Shown here piece by piece: positions 1-8,956 of a DNA stretch of 64,000 nucleotides. Each line of letters starts with the position of its first letter. The first letter of the stretch is position 1. This stretch comes from Symsagittifera roscoffensis (Eukaryota; Xenacoelomorpha; Acoela; Convolutidae). The DNA lies in assembly GCF_963678635.1 (NCBI RefSeq), contig NC_087062.1:50110178-50174177 (forward strand), read 5' to 3'. Under the pieces are notes generated by a model. It was given only the letters and a program-made list of their open reading frames with translations, was not told the origin of the DNA and made no database searches. Both the position numbers and the translations under genes were made by a program.

Positions 1-283
1 TTTCTCAGAGTAAACTTTTAAGAAAATCATACAATTTACTAGAAGTTTGTTTCAATTTTGGTAAATTTATCTGCTCTTTCGTTAATTCTATCAATTGGGG
101 GACTACAACATCCATATTCCATCATAATTTTCCGTATTTCATCAAAAGGTTAGTCGCTAAGATACTTTTCTTAAAAAAAGTAAGGAATATAAAGAATTAA
201 ATTACATGAATAACCAAAAATTTCACTACATCGTATAGTAAAATTACTGCGAAAACTTTCACTTACAAATAAAAAATGCACTT

Positions 284-675
284 TTAAATAAAAGTACTGA
301 CAAAAATCAAAACATACACATCAAGAACATTTATCAAGTTCTTCTGGAAGAATTTAAAAAGAAGAAATGCTGAACAAATTGCGTGAAATCCACACAAATT
401 ATCAGTCTTTTGTAGCTTTTGAGGAACCATTCGTCGAAATTTTTTTGTCAAAAGAGGTAAGTTGATCTTTTTTTCCAAAGAATCAGCAAAGTGGTAATTT
501 TTATCCAGTCGAGCAATCGTAATCCTGCTTCTCCTCTATCATTGCTTGGAACTGAGGTAAAAATTGCAAAAGAGTGTTTTGTTAGTTGAGGTACTGTATC
601 AGAAAGGTATGATCCCATACTTGAACCTGAGCTCTGGAATTCTTTCAATAAATTGCAAAAGTGAAAATTATCCAT
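284..675 (-). pseudogene. Polinton adenain-like cysteine protease (PRO), copy 1, frameshifted
   Basis: This is the maturation protease of the Polinton virion module, related to adenovirus and Ulp1-type cysteine proteases. The N-terminal part, starting at an ATG at 675, shows the family pattern of a hydrophobic strand (SFAIFTSVPSND) and then a DW dipeptide where HW is usual. The C-terminal part has QKLQKTDNLCGFHAIC, with the glutamine and nucleophilic cysteine expected in this family. The halves lie in different frames because the T-run near 470 is one base shorter than in copy 2, so this copy is broken. It lies downstream of the major capsid gene, as in copy 2. The assignment rests on motif pattern; the catalytic His appears changed. 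Confidence 0.6.
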
Positions 676-751
676 CTTTGCAATTGTAGGCTGATTTACA
701 GCTAAAAGGAAATTGATAGTTTGATAGTGTACTTTAGGATTGAAAAAAAAA

Positions 752-961
752 GAAAGAATACACACATTTAGGAACTGAATCAACAAAGTCCCATACACAA
801 GCCTTATGTAATGGGCAAATTTTATTGAACATTATTTTATAGTCTAGGTTGAAGAAGTGTCTCGGGTTTCCAACTAAACAGCATTCCTTCTCTATTTTTT
901 CTGGAGCTTTAGGTCTGAAGTCTGAAGAACAACAAAATAGATAGTACAAAGATAATAACAA
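752..961 (-). pseudogene. Small unrecognised exon between MCP and protease, copy 1
   Basis: This is the counterpart of the open stretch at 5431-5634 in copy 2, with residues such as NPRHFFNLDYKIM followed by ICPLHKAC. In copy 2 the stretch ends at a good splice donor (GTAAGT). Here an 8-9 bp deletion near 752 has removed that donor, so splicing to the next exon would fail. I do not recognise the product. It may be a small separate Polinton gene or the 5' exon of the protease gene. Confidence 0.3.
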
Positions 962-965
962 AAAA

Positions 966-2291
966 AGTCCAAAAAAAAAGTTACAATAAGTTTATAGGAA
1001 TCTGAAAACTCAAAAAAATTAAATATTTTTAGCGACTGTTCTGAGTTTGTCCCAAGTTTATCACTTCCGTTATTTGCTCCAAGGGGAAAATGAAAAAAAA
1101 AAACATTTCTAATCTCAAGCTTTCTCCACTAAGTTCTGGATAATGCAACTGTTCAGCTGCATCCTGTAATGAAGTCAAGTCGAAAGCTAGAATATAGTGG
1201 TTTTACGAAAACTTTCATAGGAAGAGCTGAAAATTCTTCGTTAAACTGCATTGCTTTCATTTTTGTAACAAAAGGTCGACAAGGATAAATGGTATCTAAT
1301 GAACAAATTGCTCTTCCGCCCCGAATAATTCTAAGATCTCTCAAATGAAATTGTTGATAATTGAAAGGGTTTTCATGAAAAGATCCCACAACAGCCGAAT
1401 TTGTATTCATTGCAACAGCTATTCTTCTGATTGGGGTTTTATTGAAAACATTTTCCTGAATAAACTGGTTTTGACGAGATGGAATGATAAAGATTCTTGC
1501 TATAGTTTCCATGTTATTGTAATGAGCAGGTTCCCTTTCCAGATTCCATTGCAAATTTTGATGATTAGGTTCAGCTACTAAAATTCTTCTCATAAACAGT
1601 GAACAATCAACAATTTTCAGACAAACAATTGGATTTTCAGACAGTTTAATTCGAACTTTGGTTTTTGGCAGTAATTTTTTTTTCACAAGTAAACATGTCA
1701 TTGGCTAGCCTGCCATAAAGTAAAAAAGTTATCCCTGATCCTAAAGAATTTGCTCTACCAGTGAACAGATACATATCAAATGCTTCCGGATGTTCTTCAA
1801 AACAATACCCGTGACAAGCAAGTATTGCTTCATTACTCACTGCCGACGAGTTGAATTTGTTCGATATTTTTGCTTTACGAGGATATAATCTATTGGCGTT
1901 GTAAACAATTGTATTATTAAAATAAACTTCACAATTGGAGAATAGAGAATGTAGTAGATTGTTTACATAAGTTAAGTAAGATTGATGTTGAGGTTCCTCG
2001 TCTAAGTATTCCTCCGATTTTGCTTTTTGTTCTGCTTTTTCTTTTTTAAAAACAAAATTCGTTTGAATAATTGAAGCTTTAAATTAAGCTGCATATCACG
2101 CATATCCAAATAAAGATTACGGTCCGTCTCAAATTTAAACTCAATGCTGCTTTTATCTAGAGAAGTACTGGAATTACTTCTTGTATGTATGATGAAATTA
2201 TTGTTTCCAAAGGTAGGACTTTATCAAAAATCTCCAAAGAAGAATTTGTAAAAGTTCCGTACCGAAAATTACTACTTTGATGTACACTCAT
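966..2291 (-). pseudogene. Polinton major capsid protein (double jelly-roll), copy 1, frameshifted
   Basis: This is the major capsid protein of the Polinton virion, the family often annotated in nematodes as F54H12.2-like. The ATG is at 2291. In order the frames show: an N-terminal segment with SSIEFKFETDRNLYLDM; a block with YVNNLLHSLFSNCEVYFNN; a block ending LYGRLANDMFTCEKK; and the diagnostic stretch with RRIAVAMNTNSAVVGSFHEN and NPFNYQQFHL. The C-terminal block (AFDLTSLQDA, ESLRLEM) is in another frame. At least three frame changes, two of them in A/T homopolymers (near 1677-1685 and 2040), are shared with copy 2. The length of about 440 codons fits the family. It lies directly downstream of the basic core-like gene. 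Confidence 0.82.
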
Positions 2292-2296
2292 TTTAT

Positions 2297-2497
2297 CTAA
2301 TCAAAAATGTCTTTGCGAGAGCGACTGGATTTTGAAATACTTTTTCGAGAAATGGCTCTTTTTGTTCTATGCTTGGATTTCTTTTTTCCACCTTCCAACT
2401 GTTTTCGAACTGTTTTTGTTCCAACATCTTTTGCAAATGTTTTGAGTTTTTTTCGTCCACTGACAACTTCTCCAAACTCTGGAGCAGCAACTTCAAA
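2297..2497 (-). CDS. Small basic core-like protein upstream of MCP, copy 1
   Basis: This minus-strand frame is rich in Lys and Arg. It contains VVSGRKKLKTFAKDVGTKT and ends SRKDIF-D just before the MCP start. Short, highly basic proteins of this kind (GxKxLKxFA...T, then a Ser/Arg-rich tail) precede the capsid gene in Polintons and are candidate DNA-condensing or core proteins; that role is inference. The frame begins after TTTAG, which could be a splice acceptor at 2498-2502, so an upstream exon may be missing from the call. The overlapping open frame on the same strand (up to 2595) has poorer composition and is probably a shadow. Confidence 0.5.
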   Translation of the reverse strand, partial: FEVAAPEFGEVVSGRKKLKTFAKDVGTKTVRKQLEGGKKKSKHRTKRAISRKSISKSSRSRKDIFD

Positions 2498-2609
2498 CTA
2501 AACTGCTCCGATTCTTTTTGCAGCTTGAGACTATATATGTTTTTATAAAGGGAATTGCAGTTCTCCCAAGATTTTGTGCAAGAGCATGTCCACAAAAAAA
2601 AGGAAAATT

Positions 2610-3430
2610 AGCTGACAAACCATTGAAGCTGCTCGCAAACCATTGAAGCTCGTCTAAGCTGACTAGTCAAGCAACCAAAATTTGAAAAAAAAGTTAAGTT
2701 TGTTCATGAAGAAAATCGGATGGCCAATGTTATACGTTTTTTTTTCTTCAAACCATTCAAGGCATGGAGTTTTGAAAAACTTCAGGTTACTTTTTTAACC
2801 GAGTTGTTCCATAAAAAACTATCGTTTTTCATTGGAAGCAATTCAAAATTAGGTTTCCCTCATTTGTTGTTTTGATTTGTTTGATAGTTTCAAAGCTCTA
2901 ACAGGTTGCTTAGAAAAACTTTTAGAAATTTTAGCGAAACGATTTGCTCTATAAAATGATTTGCACTAATCCTGTTCTACGACTAGAATGCTTATTTCGT
3001 CGTTATGTTTTCTAAACCCAGACGTCAAGTCTATTTTTGATCGAACAATGGCCTGATTTGATACTTTTTTTCGTTTTGAGCAGAAGAACTATTCTATTTG
3101 AAGCGAAGCAACTTTGCTTTATTTTATTATTGGTTTGATTCATTTTACCAATGATTGACTTCTGATCTTACAGGTTGCCCGACAGTTGAAGGCGTTGAAG
3201 TGCTATTCAATATGTTCTGCGTGCGTGGGTTGGAAACCCATCCCTGTCCAGTAATTTTTTAAAAACACCTGAACTGAATTCGGTAGGCACAAAAACTGAT
3301 GTTTACCTAATTTTTATAATAAATCACCAAAAAATTTGTCAGATCACAAAAATTTGGACAAAAAATTGACTCGCAAACCTTTGAAGCTCGTCTAAGCTGA
3401 CTAGTCAAGCAACCAAACGTTGAAAAAAAA
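2610..3430 (+). repeat. Satellite monomer flanking the Polinton on the left
   Basis: This is one copy of the 0.7-kb satellite monomer that fills 26.3-64 kb, in the same orientation as the left arm. It starts with a short duplicated piece (CAAACCATTGAAGCT occurs twice), then holds the GTTTGTTCATGAAGAAAAT block, the CAGGTTGCTTAG block, the tRNA-Ser-like module at 3170-3249 and the AAACGTTGAAAA block that abuts the Polinton terminus. It shows that satellite lies on both sides of the element. Confidence 0.85.
3170..3249 (+). pseudogene. tRNA-Ser-like module of the left flanking monomer
   Basis: ACAGG at the 5' end pairs with CCTGT at the 3' end. Between them are a D-arm-like GTTGCCCGACAG, an anticodon region with GTGCTATT, a variable-arm remnant ATGTTCTGCGTGC and a T-arm-like GGGTTGGAAACCC. 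The B-box (GGTTCGAATCC) has mutated to GGTTGGAAACC. It is a degenerate class II tRNA-Ser relative, not a working tRNA. Confidence 0.6.
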
Positions 3431-3436
3431 ATGTTT
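3431..3436. repeat. Left target-site duplication of the Polinton (ATGTTT)
   Basis: ATGTTT precedes the terminal AG of the element, and AAGTTT follows its terminal CT at 26270-26275. Polintons make 6-bp duplications. Uninterrupted satellite monomers read AAGTTTGTTCATG at this place, so the right copy is original and the left copy carries one substitution. Confidence 0.75.
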
Positions 3437-3692
3437 AGTAATAGAAGAGTGAGGGAGAGTGGAGGGAGGGGGGGGGGGTGGTTGCTGAACCCCATGTATT
3501 AACATAGGCTATAGAGAATACGGTCACCAACCTATGTATTAAGATAGGGATTAGATTTCCCAATATATTAAGATAGGGAATTTAATTCCTATGTATTAAG
3601 ATGGTAAGGTTTCAGCTGGTAAGATTTAGAAAATTTTTGGCGGCCGAATTTTTTGAGCTCGAGTTTGCCGATACTTGCGTTTCTTAGCTAAC
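3437..3692 (+). repeat. Left terminal inverted repeat of the Polinton
   Basis: This matches the reverse complement of 25999-26269: GAAGAGTGAGGGAGA, GGTGGTTGCTGAACCCCATG, the TATTAA(C/G)ATAGG repeats, and GCGTTTCTTAGCTA at the inner edge. The match stops beyond about 3692. It holds a long G-run at 3467-3478 and three or four imperfect copies of a unit of about 35 bp around CCTATGTATTAAGATAGG. Confidence 0.88.
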
Positions 3693-4663
3693 TTGTACGA
3701 TTTGTGATATGTAAGGTTTATTTTGTCTTAAAAAAATTCATTATGGTAAGTTTAAGAAGGTAAGTTTCAGAAAACTGTTTGAAAATTTTCTAAGTTTTAC
3801 TTGCAATGACATTTTTATCTTGAAAAGAAAATTTTATATTAAAAAATCTTTAATAAACTGAATGGTAGGTTTCAGATGGTAATTTTTGACAAGAATTAAG
3901 TTTTGATTTGTAGTATGGGATCATAAACCAAAATATCACAGAATATTTTTTTTTCTCGAAAGAATCTTTTAAATTCTTATTTCATCCCATTTATATTGCC
4001 TCAGGTTATCTGGGGAAAAATGTCAAGAGGGGATTATCTTTGACAGGTTAAGTGTTCTACTCCACGGGATATCAGGGGAATCTTGACAGCTCCTCACGGT
4101 TGATTACCTTTATATCCCACTTAATCTTTTATTCCCCAGGTTATCTTGAGAACGGATGACAGGTTCATTATACTTATTAATTTTATGAATTATTTTGTCT
4201 TTTTTCACATAGTTATCCCACAATCATATGACAGATGCATATTAGCAGTTCCCCACAGAGTTAATGAAGCGTGAATCACTTTTCTGAGAGATTAAAATCT
4301 TAAATTTTTATAGAAAATTGAACTACATCCAATCAAAATTGCATGAAGTTTTCATTGGAACCAAAATAAAAATATGCAAAAAATTTTAAGGTTTGACCAA
4401 TCAGATGTTTTTATCTAGTTCTTGTTTTTACCTCAACTAGTTATTTTTTTCTGTCATATTTCTTGCTACGATTAATTTCAGTTCTCTTCTATCACTTTGT
4501 CTTTAATCTTGAAAAAGTTCTGTGACGTTTCCAAAATTGCCAAAAAAGTATCAGACAAAATACTAATTTGTCATTTGCTCTGCCACGGTAAAAGTTTACA
4601 CTGAGAAAAACATAGTATCGAAGTTTTTTTGGGTCTGATTTTTTTGTATGATAACTTTTCTAT
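3693..4663. other. Left subterminal non-coding region with repeated motifs
   Basis: I see no credible reading frame in these 970 bases. Several imperfect repeats sit at 3995-4220, built around CAGGTTATC or GGGATATCAGGGG followed by a GACAG-type motif (near 4004, 4060, 4135 and 4200). They could be binding sites for a replication or transcription factor; that is inference only. The end of this stretch may supply the 3' flank of the protease gene. Confidence 0.5.
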
Positions 4664-4947
4664 CTTTCTCAGAGTAAACTTTTAAGAAAATCATACAATT
4701 TACTAGAAGTTTGTTTCAATTTTGGTAAATTTATCTGCTCTTTCGTTAATTCTTTCAATTGGGGGACTACAACATCCATATTTCATCATAATTTTCCGTA
4801 TTTCATCAAAAGGTTAGTCGCTAAGATACTTTTCTTAAAAAAAGTAAGGAATATAAAGAATTAAATTACATGAATAACCAAAAATTTCACTACATCGTAT
4901 AGTAAAATTACTGCGAAAACTTTCACTTACAAATAAAAAATGCACTT

Positions 4948-5340
4948 TTAAATAAAAGTACTGACAAAAATCAAAACATACACATCAAGAACATTTATCA
5001 AGTTCTTCTGGAAGAATTTAAAAAGAAGAAATGCTGAACAAATTGCGTGAAATCCACACAAATTATCAGTCTTTTGTAGCTTTTGAGGAACCATTCGTCG
5101 AAACTTTTTTGTCAAAAGAGGTAAGTTGATCTTTTTTTTCCAAAGAATCAGCAAAGTGGTAGTTTTTATCCAGTCGAGCAATCGTAATCCTGCTTCTCCT
5201 CTATCATTGCTTGGAACTGAGGTAAAAATTGCAAAAGAGTGTTTTGTTAGTTGAGGTACTGTATCAGAAAGGTATGATCCCATACTTGAACCTGAGCTCT
5301 GGAATTCTTTCAATAAATTGCAAAAGTGAAAATAATCCAT
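4948..5340 (-). CDS. Polinton adenain-like cysteine protease (PRO), copy 2
   Basis: This open frame of 130 codons starts at an ATG at 5340. It is the virion maturation protease: in the family it cleaves capsid and core precursors in assembling particles. Residues 1-45 show FHFCNLLKEF and a strand SFAIFTSVPSND followed by a glycine, like the family's N-terminus. Residues 92-110 show QKLQKTDNLCGFHAICSAF, with Gln and the nucleophile Cys. Where HW is usual, DW is present (about residue 56), so the catalytic His may be lost. The middle (residues 60-85) reads better in another frame (ADSLEKK), hinting at compensating frameshifts. A further exon may lie at about 4750-4830. Confidence 0.65.
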   Translation of the reverse strand: MDYFHFCNLLKEFQSSGSSMGSYLSDTVPQLTKHSFAIFTSVPSNDRGEAGLRLLDWIKTTTLLILWKKKINLPLLTKKFRRMVPQKLQKTDNLCGFHAICSAFLLFKFFQKNLINVLDVYVLIFVSTFI

Positions 5341-5430
5341 CTTTGCAATTGTAGGCTGATTTACAGCTAAAAGGAAATTGATAGTTTGATAGTGTACTTT
5401 AGGATTGAAAAAAAAAGAAAGAATAATGAC

Positions 5431-5634
5431 TTACACACATTTAGGAACTGAATCAACAAAGTCCCATACACAAGCCTTATGTAATGGGCAAATTTTATTG
5501 AACATTATTTTATAGTCTAGGTTGAAGAAGTGTCTCGGGTTTCCAACTAAACAGCATTCCTTCTCTATTTTTTCTGGAGCTTTAGGTCTGAAGTCTGAAG
5601 AACAACAAAATAGATAGTACAAAGATAATAACAA
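5431..5634 (-). CDS. Small unrecognised exon between MCP and protease, copy 2
   Basis: This open stretch contains EKECCLVGNPRHFFNLDY and ICPLHKACVWDFVDS and ends at a consensus donor (TGT/GTAAGT) near 5432. A matching acceptor, TTTCCTTTTAG, lies at about 5373 just before the protease ATG, so an intron of about 60 bp is likely. The reading phase across that intron does not cleanly join the protease frame, so this may be the 5' exon of the protease transcript or a separate small gene. The Cys/His content is notable, but I do not recognise the family. Confidence 0.35.
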   Translation of the reverse strand: MLLSLYYLFCCSSDFRPKAPEKIEKECCLVGNPRHFFNLDYKIMFNKICPLHKACVWDFVDSVPKCV

Positions 5635-5639
5635 AAAAA

Positions 5640-6965
5640 GTCCAAAAAAAAAGTTACAATAAGTTTATAGGAATCTGAAAACTCAAAAAAATTAAATATT
5701 TTTAGCGACTGTTCTGAGTTTGTCCCAAGATTATCACTTCCGTTATTTGCTCCAAGGGGAAAATGAAAAAAAAAAAACATTTCTAATCTCAAGCTTTCTC
5801 CACTAAGTTCTGGATAATGCAACTGTTCAGCTGCATCCTGTAATGAAGTCAAGTCGAAAGCTAGAATATAGTGGTTTTACGAAAACTTTCATAGGAAGAG
5901 CTGAAAATTCTTCGTTAAACTGCATTGCTTTCATTTTTGTAACAAAAGGTCGACAAGGATAAATGATATCTAATGAAAAAATTGCTCTTCCGCCCCGAAT
6001 AATTCTAAGATCTCTCAAATGAAATTGTTGATAATTGAAAGGGTTTTCATGAAAAGATCCCACAACAGCCGAATTTGTATTCATTGCAACAGCTATCCTT
6101 CTGATTGGGGTTTTATTGAAAACATTTTCCTGAATAAACTGGTTTTGATGAGATGGAATGATAAAGATTCTTGCTATAGTTTCCATGTTATTGTAATGAG
6201 CAGGTTCCCTTTCCAGATTCCATTGCAAATTTTGATGATTAGGTTCAGCTACTAAAATTCTTCTCATAAACAGTGAACAATCAACAATTTTCAGACAAAC
6301 AATTTGATTTTCAGACAGTTTAATTCGAACTTTGGTTTTTGGCAGTAATTTTTTTTTCACAAGAAAACATGTCATTGGCTAGCCTGCCATAAAGTAAAAA
6401 AGTTATCCCTGATCCTAAAGAATTTGCTCTACCAGTGAACAGATACATATCAAATGCTTCCGGATGTTCTTCAAAACAATACCCGTGACAAGCAAGTATT
6501 GCTTCATTACTCACTGCCGACGAGTTGAATTTGTTCGATATTTTTGCTTTACAAGGATATAATCTATTGGCGTTGTAAACAATTGTATTATTAAAATAAA
6601 CTTCACAATTGGAGAATAGAGAATGTAGTAGATTGTTTACATAAGTTAAGTAAGATTGATGTTGAGGTTCCTCGTCTAAGTATTCCTCCGATTTTGCTTT
6701 TTGTTCTGCTTTTTCTTTTTTAAAAACAAAATTCGTTTGAATAATTGAAGCTTTAAATTAAGCTGCATATCACGCATATCCAAATAAAGATTACGGTCCG
6801 TCTCAAATTTAAACTCAATGCTGCTTTTATCTAGAGAAGTACTGGAATTACTTCTTGTATGTATGATGAAATTATTGTTTCCAAAGGTAGGACTTTATCA
6901 AAAATCTCCAAAGAAGAATTTGTAAAAGTTCCGTACCGAAAATTACTACTTTGATGTACACTCAT
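5640..6965 (-). pseudogene. Polinton major capsid protein (double jelly-roll), copy 2, frameshifted
   Basis: This capsomer-forming protein builds the Polinton icosahedral shell as trimers. The ATG at 6965 lies six bases from the upstream basic gene's stop. The frames give, in order: MSVHQSSNFRYGTF; SSIEFKFETDRNLYLDM; a frame change near 6725; YLTYVNNLLHSLFSNCEVYF; RANSLGSGITFLLYGRLAND; a frame change in the A9 run near 6352; RRIAVAMNTNSAVVGSFHEN and NPFNYQQFHL, the best diagnostic stretch; then a change near 5860 into AFDLTSLQDA and ESLRLEM, the usual C-terminal pattern. The length of about 440 codons is normal. The same frame changes occur in copy 1, so they predate the duplication unless both reflect sequencing error in homopolymers. 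Confidence 0.88.
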
Positions 6966-6970
6966 TTTAT

Positions 6971-7171
6971 CTAATCAAAAATGTCTTTGCGAGAGCGACT
7001 GGATTTTGATATACTTTTTCGAGAAATGGCTCGTTTTGTTCTATGCTTGGATTTCTTTTTTCCACCTTCCAACTGTTTTCGAACTGTTTTTGTTCCAACA
7101 TCTTTTGCAAATGTTTTGAGTTTTTTTCGTCCACTGACAACTTCTCCAAACTCTGGAGCAGCAACTTCAAA
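6971..7171 (-). CDS. Small basic core-like protein upstream of MCP, copy 2
   Basis: An open frame of 66 codons ends with TAG at 6971, immediately upstream of the capsid ATG. It contains EVAAPEFGEVVSGRKKLKTF, a Lys-rich middle and a Ser/Arg-rich tail (KSISKSSRSRKDIFD). The composition and position match the small basic proteins that precede MCP in Polintons and may condense the genome in the particle; that function is inferred. The 5' boundary follows a TTTAG that could be a splice acceptor, so the N-terminus is uncertain. Confidence 0.52.
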   Translation of the reverse strand, partial: FEVAAPEFGEVVSGRKKLKTFAKDVGTKTVRKQLEGGKKKSKHRTKRAISRKSISKSSRSRKDIFD

Positions 7172-7328
7172 CTAAACTGCTCCGATTCTTTTTGCAGCTT
7201 GAGACTATATATGTTTTTATAAAGGGAATTGCAGTTCTCCCAAGATTTTGTGCAAGAGCATGTCCACAAAAAATAGGAAAATTAGCTGAACTTTGAGCAA
7301 CCATTTCGTATGAAGTATAAATCAAAAA

Positions 7329-8150
7329 TTATAATCCGAAATCTTGCGAAACAAGAGAAAAACTCGTGTAATTCCTACGGACACAAAATGAATTTTTTCC
7401 ACCTGTAGTATCCCTTAGTTCAATTTTTATGCTGTGGAAAGAGTTTTTTAATTATTTTTTAAATTTTAGATATGTAAATGATTGATAATTCATGTACTGT
7501 CCTGTAGATAGTATGTCTCCATTTTTTACTTTGGAAATGAAAGGAGTACAACGCAGTAAAGGAGTTTTTGTATCGCCTACTATATTACATTCTATAATAT
7601 CACTATAAATCATTAGAGAATCTTTTCTCATAATGTCGTAAGAATACTGAGGATAATGTGGCCTTTTTTTCTTTCATTATAACACCTGTCTGATTTTGTT
7701 CTAAATCACAGCCAAAAATTTTACTCAAATCAGCACTTTGAATTAAAAACACTGAATGATCCTCAGGTAAATGAATGAAATTTTTTGTGTAATCTTATCT
7801 ACTAATACATAAATTTCGTTATATTCATATTTTTGTGCGCCTATACCTTTTCGAATTTTGTCATTCAAGGCTATAACTAAATCGACAATACTTGGATACA
7901 ACCCAGGTTCAATATGCATCGGCTAAATCTTTCTTTTTTCTTCAGGACTTTCTCGTCCATCTATGAAAGTAAATTTTTCCTCTGTAACGTTTTGGTACGA
8001 TGAAGGGTATGATTTTTCTGAAATAGCAACCTCCCATTCTTCTCTTAGATGTGTTTGTTCCGGTAGAAATTTTGTAAAGGAACGAAGACTATTATTCGGA
8101 TAACAATTAAAAGAAGCATTAGAAACCAGCTGAATATTAAAAGAATTCAT
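7329..8150 (-). pseudogene. Polinton penton/minor capsid protein (single jelly-roll), broken
   Basis: This protein forms the five-fold vertices of the shell in Polintons. The start ATG at 8150 gives MNSFNIQLVSNASFNCYPNN and then REEWEVAISEKSYPSSYQN, the family's typical opening. After a frame change near 7920 come IEPGLYPSIVDLVIALNDKI and, further on, a segment with SKIFGCDLEQNQTG. Then SLMIYSDIIECNIVGDTKTP and LLRCTPF follow, the most conserved block of the family. After a stop near 7455, HSIKIELRDTTGGKNSF matches the C-terminal strand. The total of about 270 codons fits. There are at least three frame changes, so no intact product is made. It sits between the core/capsid genes and the integrase. 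Confidence 0.82.
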
Positions 8151-8208
8151 GACGACTGATCGATAGAAATTCAATTTAAAAAACGACTTACCTTTAATCT
8201 GAACATTT

Positions 8209-8955
8209 TCATTGCTCATTTTCATAAAATTTTTCCCAGAATTTCTTCTTTTTTGAGATCTTTGATGATGTATGTAGGAGGTGTTTTGTAGATATTGCCG
8301 AAATTTCAAAAACTTCATCTGTAAACTGTGGCTTGTATCCTTTTCGGAACGGAATATCATTTTTCGATTTTTAAACTCTGAAACCAATTTTGAATTTTGG
8401 TTTAGTATATTTCTTGAAGGATTTGTTACACAAAATTGAAAAAAAACTCACTGTTTTTAACATCTCTGGGAGATTTTCCACTTGATCGATTTTTGCGACA
8501 GTTCAATGTAGAAGCAAACTGCTGCACTTTGAGGGCAATTTTTTCACAATGATTTTCAAGGTAACGATATATATTATATGTTTCAAAGACTGAATTGCTC
8601 TCTCTGCAAATGCAGCCTTTGTTTCACTCATTGTTGAGTAAACTTCAATGTCTTCCTCCTCGCAAAATTTTTTAAAAGTTCCCCCATACTCTGTTCCTTT
8701 ATCAACCCAAATATTTCAGGAGTGTTTTTTCGAGAAATCATTTTTCTGAAAGCATGTAAAGTGTTTTTGGCATACTTTATTTTTGTTGTTTGAACTCTGA
8801 CAAATTTCGAAAAAATATCTACAGCAACTATGAGATACTTGACTCTATTTAAAAAATTTTCTACTTTTTTTTGATAAACCACTCGCTTTACTCAAGTTTT
8901 GAAAAGAACCGTATGCAGCTCTTCCCCTATAAGACAATCTGTTTAGTCTTATCTT
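8209..8955 (-). pseudogene. Polinton integrase (retroviral rve type), deleted and frameshifted
   Basis: This enzyme inserts the element and makes the 6-bp target duplication. An N-terminal helical block (YGSFQNLSKASGLSKKK, near 8870-8920) is followed at once by the core strand YLIVAVDIFSKF (near 8820-8855). The roughly 60-80 residues normally between them, which carry the first catalytic Asp, are missing. In a second frame are WVDKGTEYGGTFKKF with the second catalytic Asp (about 8678-8712) and KAAFAERAIQSL with the catalytic Glu (about 8586-8622). A C-terminal chromo-like segment (FRKGYKPQFTDEVFEIS, PPTYIIKDL) follows, with further frame changes and a stop. It cannot be active as read. Confidence 0.85.
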
Positions 8956-8956
8956 T

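Larger units (their letters stand above)
1..2609. mobile_element. Duplicated Polinton left-end segment, copy 1 (truncated by window start)
   Basis: This segment repeats 4664-7283 almost base for base, at an offset that drifts from 4663 to 4674 bp through small indels. It carries, on the minus strand, the same three Polinton genes (protease, major capsid protein, basic core-like protein). After the shared motif ATTAGCTGA the two copies part: copy 1 runs into satellite monomer sequence, while copy 2 continues towards the penton gene. The simplest reading is a tandem duplication of a unit of about 4.67 kb made of satellite monomer, terminal repeat and left Polinton genes, with the window opening inside the previous unit. 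An assembly artefact is possible, but the copies differ by several indels and substitutions. Confidence 0.85.
4664..7283. repeat. Duplicated Polinton left-end segment, copy 2 (in the element)
   Basis: This direct repeat of 1-2609 is nearly identical to it. Differences include an extra ATGACTTA-type stretch near 5425 that creates a splice donor, one-base changes in homopolymers at about 5135 and 5765, and scattered substitutions. The copy continues without a break into the penton gene, so it is the copy in its original context. Confidence 0.85.

Noticed and set aside
1345-1581. Plus-strand frame opposite the major capsid gene (also 6019-6255)
   Set aside because: It is antisense to the well-supported capsid frame and has no family resemblance.
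2307-2501. Plus-strand frame rich in Phe/Leu opposite the basic core-like gene (also 6981-7175)
   Set aside because: It is the complement of Lys/Arg-rich codons, a shadow frame.
8085-8210. Intron joining an upstream start (ATG near 8220) to the penton gene
   Set aside because: The donor GTAAGT at about 8190 and acceptor TTCAG would put the penton in the wrong phase with an immediate stop, and the internal ATG at 8150 already gives the family's normal N-terminus.
8379-8452. Intron in the integrase (GTGAGT...TTTCAG)
   Set aside because: The enclosed sequence reads KPKFKIG, matching the integrase C-terminal domain, so it is coding and the splice-like ends are chance.
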